From positions 207,309-271,308 of the forward strand of contig CANLWS010000011.1 in assembly GCA_947494925.1 (NCBI GenBank): a stretch of DNA of 64,000 nucleotides, written 5' to 3'. The stretch comes from an uncultured Alteromonadaceae bacterium. GTDB taxonomy: Bacteria; Pseudomonadota; Gammaproteobacteria; Enterobacterales; Alteromonadaceae. Shown here piece after piece: positions 55,390 through 64,000 of this stretch (position 1 is the stretch's first letter; every line of letters starts with the position of its first letter). The position numbers and the translations under genes were made by a program. Below the pieces are notes generated by a model that ran no database searches, was not told where the DNA came from, and worked only from the letters and a program-made list of their open reading frames with translations.

Positions 55390-58011
55390 ATGCAACAAGC
55401 CAGTTCTACATTTATTAATGTTGGCGAACGTACAAACGTCACAGGTAGTGCAAAATTCAAGCGACTTATTCTGGAAGGTGACTACGAAACAGCCTTGGAT
55501 GTGGCCAGAGAGCAAGTGGAAAACGGTGCGCAGATCATTGATATCAACATGGATGAAGCAATGCTGGATTCCGAAGCTGCGATGGCGCGCTTTCTGAATT
55601 TAATTGCCTCCGAACCGGATATTTCTCGCGTTCCGATAATGATTGACTCGTCCAAATGGAGCGTTATTGAAACGGGGTTGAAATGTGTACAGGGTAAAGC
55701 TGTCGTAAATTCCATTAGCCTTAAAGAGGGCGAAGAACCTTTTTTACATCAGGCCAAACTAATTAAACGTTATGGTGCCGCTACTGTAGTAATGGCATTT
55801 GACGAAAAAGGGCAGGCTGATACGCAGGAACGTAAATTCGAGATTTGTGAACGTAGTTATCGACTGCTCACCGAAAAAGTAGGATTCCCTGCCGAAGATA
55901 TTATCTTTGACCCGAACATCTTTGCAGTGGCAACAGGTATCGAAGAACACAACAATTACGCTGTCGACTTCATTGAAGCAACAAGGAAAATACGCACTGA
56001 ATTACCTCATTGCCATGTGTCAGGTGGGTTATCGAATATTTCCTTCTCATTTCGTGGAAATAATCCGGTGCGTGAGGCCATGCATTCGGTGTTTCTCTAC
56101 TACGCCATACAAGCTGGCATGGATATGGGGATAGTGAATGCTGGGCAATTGGCTGTCTATGATGACATTCCCAAAGAGCTGAAAGATGCTGTGGAAGACG
56201 TCATTCTCAACCGACATCCTGACGCCACTGACAAACTGTTGGAAATTGCGCCAAAGTATCAAGGCGACGGCAAAGCAGTTGTTAAAGAAACGCTGGAATG
56301 GCGAAGTTGGTCGGTCAACAAGCGACTTGAATACGCACTGGTAAAAGGCAACACAGACTTTATTGTTGAAGATACCGAAGAAGCCCGCTTACAAGCTGAA
56401 AAACCCTTGCACGTCATTGAAGGGCCATTAATGGATGGCATGAATGTAGTGGGGGACCTGTTTGGTGAAGGTAAGATGTTTTTGCCCCAAGTAGTTAAAT
56501 CGGCGAGGGTGATGAAGAAGGCTGTTGCTCACTTGGAACCTTTTATTGAACTTGAAAAAGACGCAAGTAGCAGCAATGGCAAAATCTTGCTCGCAACAGT
56601 AAAAGGCGATGTACACGATATAGGTAAAAACATAGTGGGTGTAGTGCTGCAATGTAACAATTTCGAGATTATCGATATGGGTGTAATGGTGCCTGCAGCC
56701 AAAATATTGCAGGAGGCGAAAGAACAACAGGTAGACATGATAGGCTTGTCTGGCTTGATTACCCCTTCTCTTGATGAAATGGTCCATGTTGCCAAGGAAA
56801 TGCAAAGACTGGACTTTGACTTACCGCTTCTAATCGGCGGTGCAACAACTTCAAAAGCCCATACTGCGGTTAAGATAGAGCAAAACTACGATCATCCTGT
56901 TGTTTATGTACCCAATGCAAGTCGTGCTGTCGGTGTTTGTCAAAAGCTTATATCTGCTGAGCATAGACCGGTATTTGCCGCTCAACTAGCCAAAGAGTAC
57001 GACACCGTCAGAGATCAGCATGCGCGCAAAAAGCCACGCAGCAAACCCATCAGTCTGGAAGCAGCAAGAGCAAATAAAGTCGACATCGACTGGCCTTCCT
57101 ACGTGCCACCTAAACCCCTGAAAATTGGTGTCACAGAAGTGGAAGTCGACTTGCAATCTCTCAGAGCTTACATTGATTGGACACCATTCTTCCTGACCTG
57201 GTCACTGGCAGGCAAATACCCGCGCATTTTGGATGACGAAATTGTTGGAGCGGAAGCGCAGAAACTATTTGCAGATGCGAATTCCATGCTTGATAAATTG
57301 TGTCAAACCGGCGAGCTGAAAGCCAAAGGAGTCGCTGGCATTTTCCCGGCTAACAGCATTGGAGATGACATAGCGATTTATTCAACAGACGAACGCAAAC
57401 AAGTCACCTGTGTATCCCATCACTTGCGTCAGCAGACAGAAAAACCCAAAGGGGCAAATTACTGCATAAGTGATTATGTCGCGCCGAAATCAAGTGCAAT
57501 TGACGACTATATCGGTGCATTTGCTGTGACAGCCGGGATAGGCGAAGACGAGTTAGCAGAAGCTTACAAAAAAGATGACGATGACTATCATGCCATTATG
57601 ATTAAAGCAGTCGCGGACCGTTTAGCTGAAGCTTTTGCTGAGTATTTACATGAAAAAGTTCGACAAGAAATCTGGGGTTTTGGCGCAGATGAGAATTTGA
57701 CCAACGATGATTTGATCCGTGAAAAATACCAAGGGATCAGGCCGGCTCCTGGATATGCCGCGTGTCCGGAACATAGCGAAAAACAAGCTATATGGGACTT
57801 GCTCGATGTGGAGAACCGCATAGGTATGAAACTGACGGAAAGTTACGCCATGTGGCCTGGAGCCTCAGTGTCAGGATGGTATTTCTCTCATCCAGATTCC
57901 CGTTATTTTGCCGTTGCTCAGATTCAAAGAGACCAACTGGAAGATTATGCTTCTCGCAAGAATTGGCAAATAGAAGAGGCTGAACGTTGGTTAGGTCCAA
58001 ACCTAGGATGA
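55390..58011 (+). CDS. metH: Methionine synthase, folate/B12/activation subunit (split MetH, C-part)
   Basis: An 873-residue protein from the ATG at 55390, with GGGATAA upstream; 34 codons are open before it but they overlap the previous gene and are unlike MetH. Modules: pterin-binding domain ([16 protein letters not shown], about 1-270), B12 cap and Rossmann domain with lower ligand H409 in GDVHDIGKN and [13 protein letters not shown], and the SAM-binding reactivation domain with [12 protein letters not shown]. Together with the upstream gene it gives 1224 residues, the length of normal MetH. Both halves keep every key residue I can check. Confidence 0.93.
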   Translation: MQQASSTFINVGERTNVTGSAKFKRLILEGDYETALDVAREQVENGAQIIDINMDEAMLDSEAAMARFLNLIASEPDISRVPIMIDSSKWSVIETGLKCVQGKAVVNSISLKEGEEPFLHQAKLIKRYGAATVVMAFDEKGQADTQERKFEICERSYRLLTEKVGFPAEDIIFDPNIFAVATGIEEHNNYAVDFIEATRKIRTELPHCHVSGGLSNISFSFRGNNPVREAMHSVFLYYAIQAGMDMGIVNAGQLAVYDDIPKELKDAVEDVILNRHPDATDKLLEIAPKYQGDGKAVVKETLEWRSWSVNKRLEYALVKGNTDFIVEDTEEARLQAEKPLHVIEGPLMDGMNVVGDLFGEGKMFLPQVVKSARVMKKAVAHLEPFIELEKDASSSNGKILLATVKGDVHDIGKNIVGVVLQCNNFEIIDMGVMVPAAKILQEAKEQQVDMIGLSGLITPSLDEMVHVAKEMQRLDFDLPLLIGGATTSKAHTAVKIEQNYDHPVVYVPNASRAVGVCQKLISAEHRPVFAAQLAKEYDTVRDQHARKKPRSKPISLEAARANKVDIDWPSYVPPKPLKIGVTEVEVDLQSLRAYIDWTPFFLTWSLAGKYPRILDDEIVGAEAQKLFADANSMLDKLCQTGELKAKGVAGIFPANSIGDDIAIYSTDERKQVTCVSHHLRQQTEKPKGANYCISDYVAPKSSAIDDYIGAFAVTAGIGEDELAEAYKKDDDDYHAIMIKAVADRLAEAFAEYLHEKVRQEIWGFGADENLTNDDLIREKYQGIRPAPGYAACPEHSEKQAIWDLLDVENRIGMKLTESYAMWPGASVSGWYFSHPDSRYFAVAQIQRDQLEDYASRKNWQIEEAERWLGPNLG

Positions 58012-58020
58012 TGATTTCAG

Positions 58021-58608
58021 ATGCAAGTTGAAAAACGGTTTAGCCAATCCTGCGAGAACAATAAAGTGCCCATTCTACGTGAACTCGAGACACATTTTGT
58101 CGGAAGCAGTCAGGTGCTGGAAATTGGCTCTGGAACAGGTCAACATGCAGCTTTTTTTGCCACTAACTTACCCCACGTAACCTGGCACACCAGCGATATG
58201 CCAGTTAACCATGGTTCAATAAAAGCCTGGCTTGCAGAATGTTCAGCCAGCAATCTACATGCCCCAATTCAATTCACTATAGGCGTTGATGACTGGCCAG
58301 AATTAAATATTGATGCAGTTTTTAGTGCTAACACTGCTCATATCATGCAGCCAGAAGAGACTCGTTTGATGATGGAGCTGATCGGCCGACAATTGCCCGA
58401 TTCAGGAGTGTTTTGTCAGTATGGCCCCTTCAACGTAGAAGGACAGTATACCAGTCAGGGAAATGCCAACTTTGATCGCCACCTTGCTGCAGAAGGTTGT
58501 GGTGGCATAAGAGACATTCAGGAGCTACAGAATTGGGCGCCAGAATTGAAATTGATTGAGAGAATCCCGATGCCCGCAAACAATTTTTTACTGGTGTGGC
58601 ACAAGTAA
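58021..58608 (+). CDS. DUF938 SAM-dependent methyltransferase
   Basis: A 195-residue class I methyltransferase-like protein with VLEIGSGTGQHAAFFA (SAM motif I), FSANTAHIMQ and GVFCQYGPFNVEGQYTSQGNANFD, the DUF938 pattern. Substrate unknown. It begins 9 bases after the split metH and is probably co-transcribed, which would place it under MetJ control. Confidence 0.92.
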   Translation: MQVEKRFSQSCENNKVPILRELETHFVGSSQVLEIGSGTGQHAAFFATNLPHVTWHTSDMPVNHGSIKAWLAECSASNLHAPIQFTIGVDDWPELNIDAVFSANTAHIMQPEETRLMMELIGRQLPDSGVFCQYGPFNVEGQYTSQGNANFDRHLAAEGCGGIRDIQELQNWAPELKLIERIPMPANNFLLVWHK

Positions 58609-58644
58609 AGAGAGATAAGCTTGGTTTAACTAACCTGAGGTTTA

Positions 58645-59799
58645 TTAATCAAGCTGTTTAAACGGTAATAACTCAGCTGCCTGCTCTTTATAGCGGGTAA
58701 TCTCCGGGCTTTCTTGCTCAACAAACTTTGTTATCGCGTGATGAAACGCTGGTTCTTTTAACCAGTGATTCGAATAGCAATAAATGGGCTCGAATCCGCG
58801 CAGAATCTTATGTTCTCCCTGCGTACCTGGGTTGAAGCTGGCAATATTCTTTTCAATACAAAACTCTATTCCCTGATAATAACAACATTCAAAATGCAGT
58901 CCGTCTACGTCTCGCAACGCACCCCAGTATCGTCCACACAATTGGTTTTTATTGTAGATATACAGAGCAGCAGCAACTGGTTCTTGTCCAATTTGCGCTA
59001 TGACAAGCATTAAATTAGCCGCCATATTCTGCAAAATTTGGTCAAAAAAAGCTTTGGTCAAATAACCTTCATGGCCGCTGCGTTTCAGATAGGTCTGACG
59101 ATAACACTGGTAAAAAAAGTCCATATGTTCGGCATTCATCTGATCTCCGCAAATTCTGGATACCTGGACGTTTGCATTCCCGACTTTTTGCCTTTCCTTT
59201 CTGATGCTTTTTCTGCGTCTGGCAGTAAGACTGAGCAGAAAGGCATTAAAGTCCGAATATTCTCTGTTAAACCACTGGAACTGCACGGATCTGCGCTGTA
59301 CTAATTTATTGGTTTCAAGGGTTTTGCTCATCTCCATCGGCAGGAATAAGCAGTGCAGTGACGAGTATCCCTTTTCTTCGACAAATAGTCTCAGCTCCTG
59401 CAAAATATCAGGGATGAGTTCTTCACTGGATAGGCGCTCATCCAATATGAGGCGCTCACTGGTAACGGGTGTAAAAGGGATCGCGGAAACTAATTTCGGA
59501 TAGTAGGCTAATCCATGTTGGTGATATGCATTGGCCCAGGCAAAATCGAACACATATTCGCCGTAACTATGGGTTTTACTATACAAAGGTAGCATGCCAA
59601 CCAATCGTTCGTTTTGGTAAATTAGCAAGTGTTGTGGCTGCCAACCTGTTTCGAAGCCAACAGAGCGTGACGATTCAAGTGCACTAAGAAAAGCATAGCT
59701 TATGAAAGGGGGGAGATCCCCTGCTAACCTGTCCCAATCTGCTGCGTTAACTTTGCTGATGCTTTGTATAAACTCAAATTGAAAGGCAGAATTTTCCAT
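58645..59799 (-). CDS. FemAB-like GNAT protein (DUF482 type)
   Basis: A 384-residue acetyltransferase-like protein: WDRLAGDLPPFISYAFLSALESS near the start, HGLAYYPKLVSAIPFTPVTSERLI, TARRRKSIRKERQKV, and FNPGTQGEHKILRGFEP near the C-terminus. These are the landmarks of the DUF482/FemAB-like family. Possibly acts on peptide or peptidoglycan-like substrates; no direct evidence. Divergent from recX. Confidence 0.9.
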   Translation of the reverse strand: MENSAFQFEFIQSISKVNAADWDRLAGDLPPFISYAFLSALESSRSVGFETGWQPQHLLIYQNERLVGMLPLYSKTHSYGEYVFDFAWANAYHQHGLAYYPKLVSAIPFTPVTSERLILDERLSSEELIPDILQELRLFVEEKGYSSLHCLFLPMEMSKTLETNKLVQRRSVQFQWFNREYSDFNAFLLSLTARRRKSIRKERQKVGNANVQVSRICGDQMNAEHMDFFYQCYRQTYLKRSGHEGYLTKAFFDQILQNMAANLMLVIAQIGQEPVAAALYIYNKNQLCGRYWGALRDVDGLHFECCYYQGIEFCIEKNIASFNPGTQGEHKILRGFEPIYCYSNHWLKEPAFHHAITKFVEQESPEITRYKEQAAELLPFKQLD

Positions 59800-59848
59800 T
59801 GATGCGCAAATTTTCTATCATGTTGGATTGTCGTTATCAGAGGTTAAT

Positions 59849-60298
59849 ATGACAGACGAACAGGTTAAGATCATCAACAATGCTATCACGCAAATGTTAT
59901 CGAGGCGTGAACACAGCCAAAAAGAATTGCGCAAGAAGTTACAAAAGAAGGGACTAGATCCGGAGCTGAGTGAAATACAACTCAAGAAATTCGTCGCTAA
60001 CAATGTTCAAAGTGATGCAAGATTCGCCGAAATGTTAATCCGAAGCAGAGCCAATAAAGGCCAGGGGCTGAACAGGATTAAACTGGAGTTGAACGAACAC
60101 CAGATTGATAGCAATTTCATTCACGAAACTCTGCAGGAACTGGACATTGACTGGTTTGATCTGGCACGGAAGGTGGCATTAAAAAAATACTCCGGGAGTG
60201 CGGCTAAAGATTGGGCTGAGAAACAGAAACGGCAACGATTTATGCAATATCGAGGGTTCACGCAGGAGCAAATCAAATATGCGTTGGAAAATGAGTGA
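59849..60298 (+). CDS. recX: RecA modulator RecX
   Basis: A 149-residue helical repeat protein that blocks RecA filament growth: MLSRREHSQKELRKKLQKKG, DARFAEMLIRSRANKGQGLNRIKLELN, RFMQYRGFTQEQIKYAL. The ATG at 59849 is preceded by AGAGG; a TTG seven codons earlier is less likely. It precedes alaS as usual, but recA is not the upstream neighbour. Confidence 0.93.
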   Translation: MTDEQVKIINNAITQMLSRREHSQKELRKKLQKKGLDPELSEIQLKKFVANNVQSDARFAEMLIRSRANKGQGLNRIKLELNEHQIDSNFIHETLQELDIDWFDLARKVALKKYSGSAAKDWAEKQKRQRFMQYRGFTQEQIKYALENE

Positions 60299-60431
60299 AA
60301 TGGGCGAAATCAAAGGGGGGGATAACTTAACAAGCGCCTAATGTTTATGCTATCTTTCCGCGCTTACTTTACTGATTAATTGCTCACACGAAAATACCGT
60401 TACTTAGGGCCTTAGTTTACCAGGATGTTAA

Positions 60432-63029
60432 ATGTACAAAACTACCGCTGAAATTCGTCGTGCTTTTCTGGATTATTTTGCCAGAAACGGACATCAATCT
60501 GTCTCAAGTTCTTCCTTGGTGCCGTCTGATGATCCCACCTTGCTATTTACCAATGCAGGCATGAATCAGTTTAAAGATGTTTTTCTGGGCACAGATGCTC
60601 GATCATATTCGAGAGCCGCGTCCTCTCAACGTTGTGTAAGGGCAGGCGGCAAGCACAATGACTTGGAAAACGTTGGTTACACCGCCAGACACCATACTTT
60701 TTTTGAAATGTTAGGAAATTTCAGTTTTGGAGACTATTTCAAAACGGAGGCAATTAAATTTGCATGGGAATTTCTGACCGTAGAATTGCAGTTGCCCAAG
60801 GAAAAATTGTTAGTCACCGTCTACTCCGAAGATGATGAAGCCTATGATATCTGGGCCAAGGAAATTGGTGTCCCTGAAGACAAAATTATACGTATTGCCA
60901 CATCTGACAACTTCTGGTCCATGGGCGATACTGGTCCATGCGGACCCTGCTCTGAAATATTTTACGACCATGGCGAACATATCTGGGGAGGCGTTCCTGG
61001 CTCTCCAGAAGAAGATGGTGACAGATTCATTGAAATCTGGAATCTCGTATTCATGCAGTTCAATAAAACCTCTGACGGCGTGATGAACCCGCTTCCAAAG
61101 CCATCCATTGATACTGGAATGGGGTTAGAACGAATTTCTGCCATTATGCAGGATGTTCACAGTAACTACGAAATTGATATTTTTAATGCGCTGATAAAAT
61201 CAGCAGCAAGCATTGTTGGCACAACTGATCTTGATGACAAATCACTACGCGTAATCGCAGATCATATTCGTTCGTGCAGCTTCTTAATCTGCGATGGTGT
61301 GATGCCGTCTAATGAAGGTCGGGGATATGTTCTGCGTCGTATCATCCGTCGAGCTGTACGACATGGTTACAAACTGGGTGCGTCAGACATCTTTTTCTAC
61401 AAGTTAGTTAAAGAATTGAGTATTCAGATGGGAGAAGCTTACCCCGAATTAACAGAACAACTGCCCGTTATTGAAAAAGTCCTCAGAGTTGAAGAAGAGC
61501 AGTTTTCTCGCACGCTGGAACGGGGCATGCAAATTCTTAATGAAGCTTTGTCCGACCTGGATGGTGATACAGTTCCGGGAGACCTGGTATTCAAACTCTA
61601 TGATACATACGGATTCCCTGCTGATTTAACAAATGACGTTGCCAGAGAAAAAGACTTGAGTATTGATCAAGCTGGATTTGACGCAGCGATGGATCAGCAA
61701 CGTAAACGGGCACAGCAGGCCAGCCAGTTTGATACCGATTACAACGATTTGCTGAGTGCACAGTCAAACAGTGAGTTTACCGGTTACGAACTGGAAAAAA
61801 GTAACGGAAAAATTGTCGAGCTGTTTAATCAGAAAAATGCCACTGACAACCTGTTACCTGGTGAACAAGGCATAGTGGTGTTAGATAGCACTCCATTTTA
61901 CGCCGAGGCTGGTGGTCAGGTTGGTGATACCGGGGTGTTGAAAGTTGGCAATGGTGAGTTCATTGTGACCGACACTGTAAAAATGGGCGAAGCCATAGCG
62001 CACCGAGGGCACTCCAATACCGCTATTAAGGTTGGTGACCTGGTAGATGCTACAATAGATTACAAGCGACGAGATGCGATACGTCTGAATCACAGTGCTA
62101 CTCATTTAATGCATTCAGCTCTAAAGAAAGTGCTGGGTGAACACGTAAACCAAAAAGGGTCCTTAGTTGATGCCGACAGGTTACGTTTTGACTTTTCTCA
62201 TTTCGAATCTGTCTCTGCTGAGCAATTAACCGAGATTGAGAACCTGGTTAATGAACAAATCCGGGCGAATCATTCGTTAGAAACCAAATTAATGGAGCTG
62301 GAAGAAGCGAAAGCTTCTGGCGCGATGGCTTTATTCGGTGAAAAGTATGATGAAAAAGTCAGGGTTGTGTCTCTGGGCGAATTTTCTGTTGAGTTGTGTG
62401 GCGGAACCCATGTGTCACGTTCAGGTGATATTGGCTTATTCAAGATTATTTCAGAAGGTGGTATTGCATCGGGTGTACGTCGAATCGAAGCAGTAACAGG
62501 TACTGGAGCTTTGGATTACATCCAGAGACAGGCAAATGAAATCAATGTGTTATCTGCTTTACTGAAGACGGACAGTAATAAGATTCAAGAACGGGTTTTG
62601 ACTCTATTGGATCATTCCAAAGCGCTGGAAAAAGAAGTAGACAAGCTTAAACAAAGCCTGGCCAGTCAAGCCGGATCCGATTTACTTTCTAGCACGTATG
62701 AAATAAACGGCATCAAAGTCCTGTCCGCTAACTTAGAGGGCGTGGAAGCAAAGTCGTTGCGCACTATGGTAGATGACTTGAAAAATCAGTTAGGTTCAGC
62801 CGTGATCATGCTAGGCGTAGGTTCGGAAGGCAAAGTCAGCCTTATCGCTGGCGTAACAAAAGACCTGACACAAAAGGTCAAAGCCGGGGAACTGGTCAAT
62901 TTTGTTGCCAATCAAGTTGGTGGCAAAGGTGGTGGCAGACCCGACATGGCGCAAGCTGGTGGCACTCAGCCAGAGAATCTAGATAGAGCTTTGAGCTCTG
63001 TTAAAGGCTGGTTGCAAGAAAAGCTTTAG
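60432..63029 (+). CDS. alaS: Alanine-tRNA ligase
   Basis: An 865-residue class II synthetase. Motif 1-3 region: [43 protein letters not shown]; editing domain [16 protein letters not shown] and [13 protein letters not shown] (zinc, HxxxH and CxxxH); C-terminal C-Ala with [15 protein letters not shown]. Full length. Followed by csrA. Confidence 0.98.
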   Translation: MYKTTAEIRRAFLDYFARNGHQSVSSSSLVPSDDPTLLFTNAGMNQFKDVFLGTDARSYSRAASSQRCVRAGGKHNDLENVGYTARHHTFFEMLGNFSFGDYFKTEAIKFAWEFLTVELQLPKEKLLVTVYSEDDEAYDIWAKEIGVPEDKIIRIATSDNFWSMGDTGPCGPCSEIFYDHGEHIWGGVPGSPEEDGDRFIEIWNLVFMQFNKTSDGVMNPLPKPSIDTGMGLERISAIMQDVHSNYEIDIFNALIKSAASIVGTTDLDDKSLRVIADHIRSCSFLICDGVMPSNEGRGYVLRRIIRRAVRHGYKLGASDIFFYKLVKELSIQMGEAYPELTEQLPVIEKVLRVEEEQFSRTLERGMQILNEALSDLDGDTVPGDLVFKLYDTYGFPADLTNDVAREKDLSIDQAGFDAAMDQQRKRAQQASQFDTDYNDLLSAQSNSEFTGYELEKSNGKIVELFNQKNATDNLLPGEQGIVVLDSTPFYAEAGGQVGDTGVLKVGNGEFIVTDTVKMGEAIAHRGHSNTAIKVGDLVDATIDYKRRDAIRLNHSATHLMHSALKKVLGEHVNQKGSLVDADRLRFDFSHFESVSAEQLTEIENLVNEQIRANHSLETKLMELEEAKASGAMALFGEKYDEKVRVVSLGEFSVELCGGTHVSRSGDIGLFKIISEGGIASGVRRIEAVTGTGALDYIQRQANEINVLSALLKTDSNKIQERVLTLLDHSKALEKEVDKLKQSLASQAGSDLLSSTYEINGIKVLSANLEGVEAKSLRTMVDDLKNQLGSAVIMLGVGSEGKVSLIAGVTKDLTQKVKAGELVNFVANQVGGKGGGRPDMAQAGGTQPENLDRALSSVKGWLQEKL

Positions 63030-63178
63030 CGCATCAGGCGTTGAAACGAATTTGGTTAGTTTTTGTAAGTGACGACAACAACACGGAATAACTGAATGTG
63101 TAATTTTCTGGTCTTAACAGAGAAATACGCTAATTTTAATGAGGGACCTTATTGGAATAACGGAAAAGGAGCAATGAA

Positions 63179-63400
63179 ATGCTTATATTGACCCGTCGTG
63201 TAGGCGAAACCCTGATGGTTGGTGACGATGTGACCGTTACCGTCTTAGGAGTTAAAGGAAATCAGGTAAGAATAGGTGTTAATGCACCTAAAGAAGTATC
63301 TGTTCACCGAGAAGAAATATATATGCGAATTCAAGCCGAAAAAAATGTGCAGCTTGCTGCTCACGAACAGGCTGCAAAACAGAACGACGAAGACGCATAA
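63179..63400 (+). CDS. csrA: Carbon storage regulator CsrA
   Basis: A 73-residue RNA-binding dimer ([43 protein letters not shown]) that binds GGA in leader hairpins and controls motility, biofilm and carbon use. The RNA-contact residues L4 and R44 region (VHREEIY) are kept. AAGGAGC precedes the ATG. Order alaS-csrA-tRNA-Ser-tRNA-Arg is as in Escherichia coli. Confidence 0.97.
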   Translation: MLILTRRVGETLMVGDDVTVTVLGVKGNQVRIGVNAPKEVSVHREEIYMRIQAEKNVQLAAHEQAAKQNDEDA

Positions 63401-63406
63401 AAGAAG

Positions 63407-63430
63407 AGGCTGGTTGTCCAGCCTTTTTTA
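63407..63430 (+). terminator. Rho-independent terminator of csrA
   Basis: A 7-bp stem AGGCTGG/CCAGCCT, loop TTGT, followed by a T run; it begins 7 bases after the stop. Confidence 0.92.
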
Positions 63431-63630
63431 TTTCTGCCAGTATAAAGCTGTAATTTAAAACCTGTAATACCAGCATTTTTGATTATAGCTTTAGCTTGTG
63501 TACTGCTTAAAAATTACCAATTTATATCAATATTTAAGCGAATCGTGCAAAATGACATCAGGTGATGGAACTTGGCTCAAAAAAGGTTTGACTTCCTTTT
63601 ATGAATCAGTAAACTTCGCCTCCACATTTA

Positions 63631-63723
63631 GGAGAGGTGGCCGAGTGGCTGAAGGCGCTCCCCTGCTAAGGGAGTATAGGGTTTGTAGCCCTATCGAGGG
63701 TTCGAATCCCTCCTTCTCCGCCA
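63631..63723 (+). tRNA. tRNA-Ser(GCT)
   Basis: A 93-base class II tRNA with acceptor GGAGAGG/CTTCTCC (one G-T pair), a long variable arm (TAGGGTTTGTAGCCCTA), T arm GGTTCGAATCC and encoded CCA. Anticodon GCT at 63665-63667 in loop CTGCTAA. Confidence 0.97.
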
Positions 63724-63777
63724 TTAATTTGACGAGAACCTGTGAAATAAGGTTCGACATAGTGTTTTAAAATCGAC

Positions 63778-63854
63778 GCGCGTGTAGCTCAGCTGGATAG
63801 AGTACCTGGCTACGAACCAGGCGGTCGGAGGTTCGAATCCTTCCACGCGCGCCA
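63778..63854 (+). tRNA. tRNA-Arg(ACG), copy 1
   Basis: A 77-base tRNA with acceptor GCGCGTG/CACGCGC, discriminator G, encoded CCA and anticodon ACG at 63812-63814 (A34 is expected to be deaminated to inosine). A short hairpin ATTTTGAT/ATCAAAAT directly follows and may mark a processing or partial termination site. Confidence 0.97.
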
Positions 63855-63923
63855 TTTTGATTTATCAAAATGCGCAAGTCGAAATTTAAAACCCTATGAA
63901 GTAAGTTGTGTAATAGTTTCCAA

Positions 63924-64000
63924 GCGCGTGTAGCTCAGCTGGATAGAGTACCTGGCTACGAACCAGGCGGTCGGAGGTTCGAATCCTTCCACGCGCGCCA
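63924..64000 (+). tRNA. tRNA-Arg(ACG), copy 2
   Basis: Identical in all 77 bases to copy 1 and ending at the last base of the window. The 69-base spacer between the copies is not repeated. More arginine tRNA copies may follow outside the window, as in Escherichia coli. Confidence 0.97.

Overview
The window reads as a chromosomal segment of a marine gammaproteobacterium, most likely from Alteromonadales (Alteromonas/Glaciecola-like). The evidence is the Vibrio-type polar-flagellar and chemotaxis gene order, a Na+-type stator (PomA/PomB), the order recX-alaS-csrA-tRNA-Ser-tRNA-Arg, MetJ boxes before metA, and a PEP-CTERM/PrsT surface-protein component. Genus is inferred from protein flavour, not from a search. 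No phage, insertion sequence, CRISPR array or rRNA was seen.

Layout. 1-3.0 kb: the start of a small DUF2799-like lipoprotein gene cut by the window edge, a GNAT enzyme and a CadC-like membrane regulator. 3.2-10.3 kb: a two-gene unit encoding a PEP-CTERM protein with a cohesin-like fold and, 1 bp downstream, a 2150-residue secreted protein with an N-terminal dockerin, ten PKD-type repeats and four repeats of about 213 residues. 10.6-13.6 kb: xseB-ispA-dxs. 14.2-16 kb: pomAB behind candidate sigma-28 and sigma-54 promoters. 16-26 kb: a light and photo-oxidative-stress neighbourhood: thiI, a BLUF photoreceptor, and a seven-gene lipid-modification operon (NTF2-like, SDR, FAD oxidoreductase, DUF1365, Cfa-type methyltransferase, chalcone-isomerase-like, DUF3833) divergent from a Lon-N-domain protein and an ECF sigma/ChrR pair. 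26-31.5 kb: bamD, rluD-pgeF, clpB. 31.5-36.5 kb: a PrsT-like TPR protein and two paralogous PEP-CTERM proteins. 36.9-50.2 kb: pssA, then flhA-flhF-flhG-fliA-cheY-cheZ-cheA-cheB-parC-parP-cheW-DUF2802. 50-53 kb: membrane protein, Tat-type aldo/keto reductase and an orphan solute-binding protein. 53.3-58.6 kb: metA with a methionine synthase split into two genes, then a DUF938 methyltransferase. 58.6-64 kb: a FemAB-like GNAT, recX, alaS, csrA, tRNA-Ser(GCT) and two identical tRNA-Arg(ACG).

How the parts fit. Three PEP-CTERM proteins and a PrsT-like protein imply an exosortase system encoded outside the window. One of the PEP-CTERM genes has a sigma-54-type promoter, as is known for Prs-regulated genes. 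The cohesin/dockerin pair suggests that a giant adhesin-like protein without its own anchor is held on the surface by a PEP-CTERM partner. The sigma-E/ChrR genes face the lipid-modification operon, and both transcription units carry the same TGATCY-N16-(G/C)GTA element, so one singlet-oxygen-responsive regulon is likely. The flagellar block provides placement and number control (FlhF/FlhG), sigma-28, the chemotaxis core and its polar localisation proteins, while the stator operon elsewhere in the window carries a sigma-28-like site.
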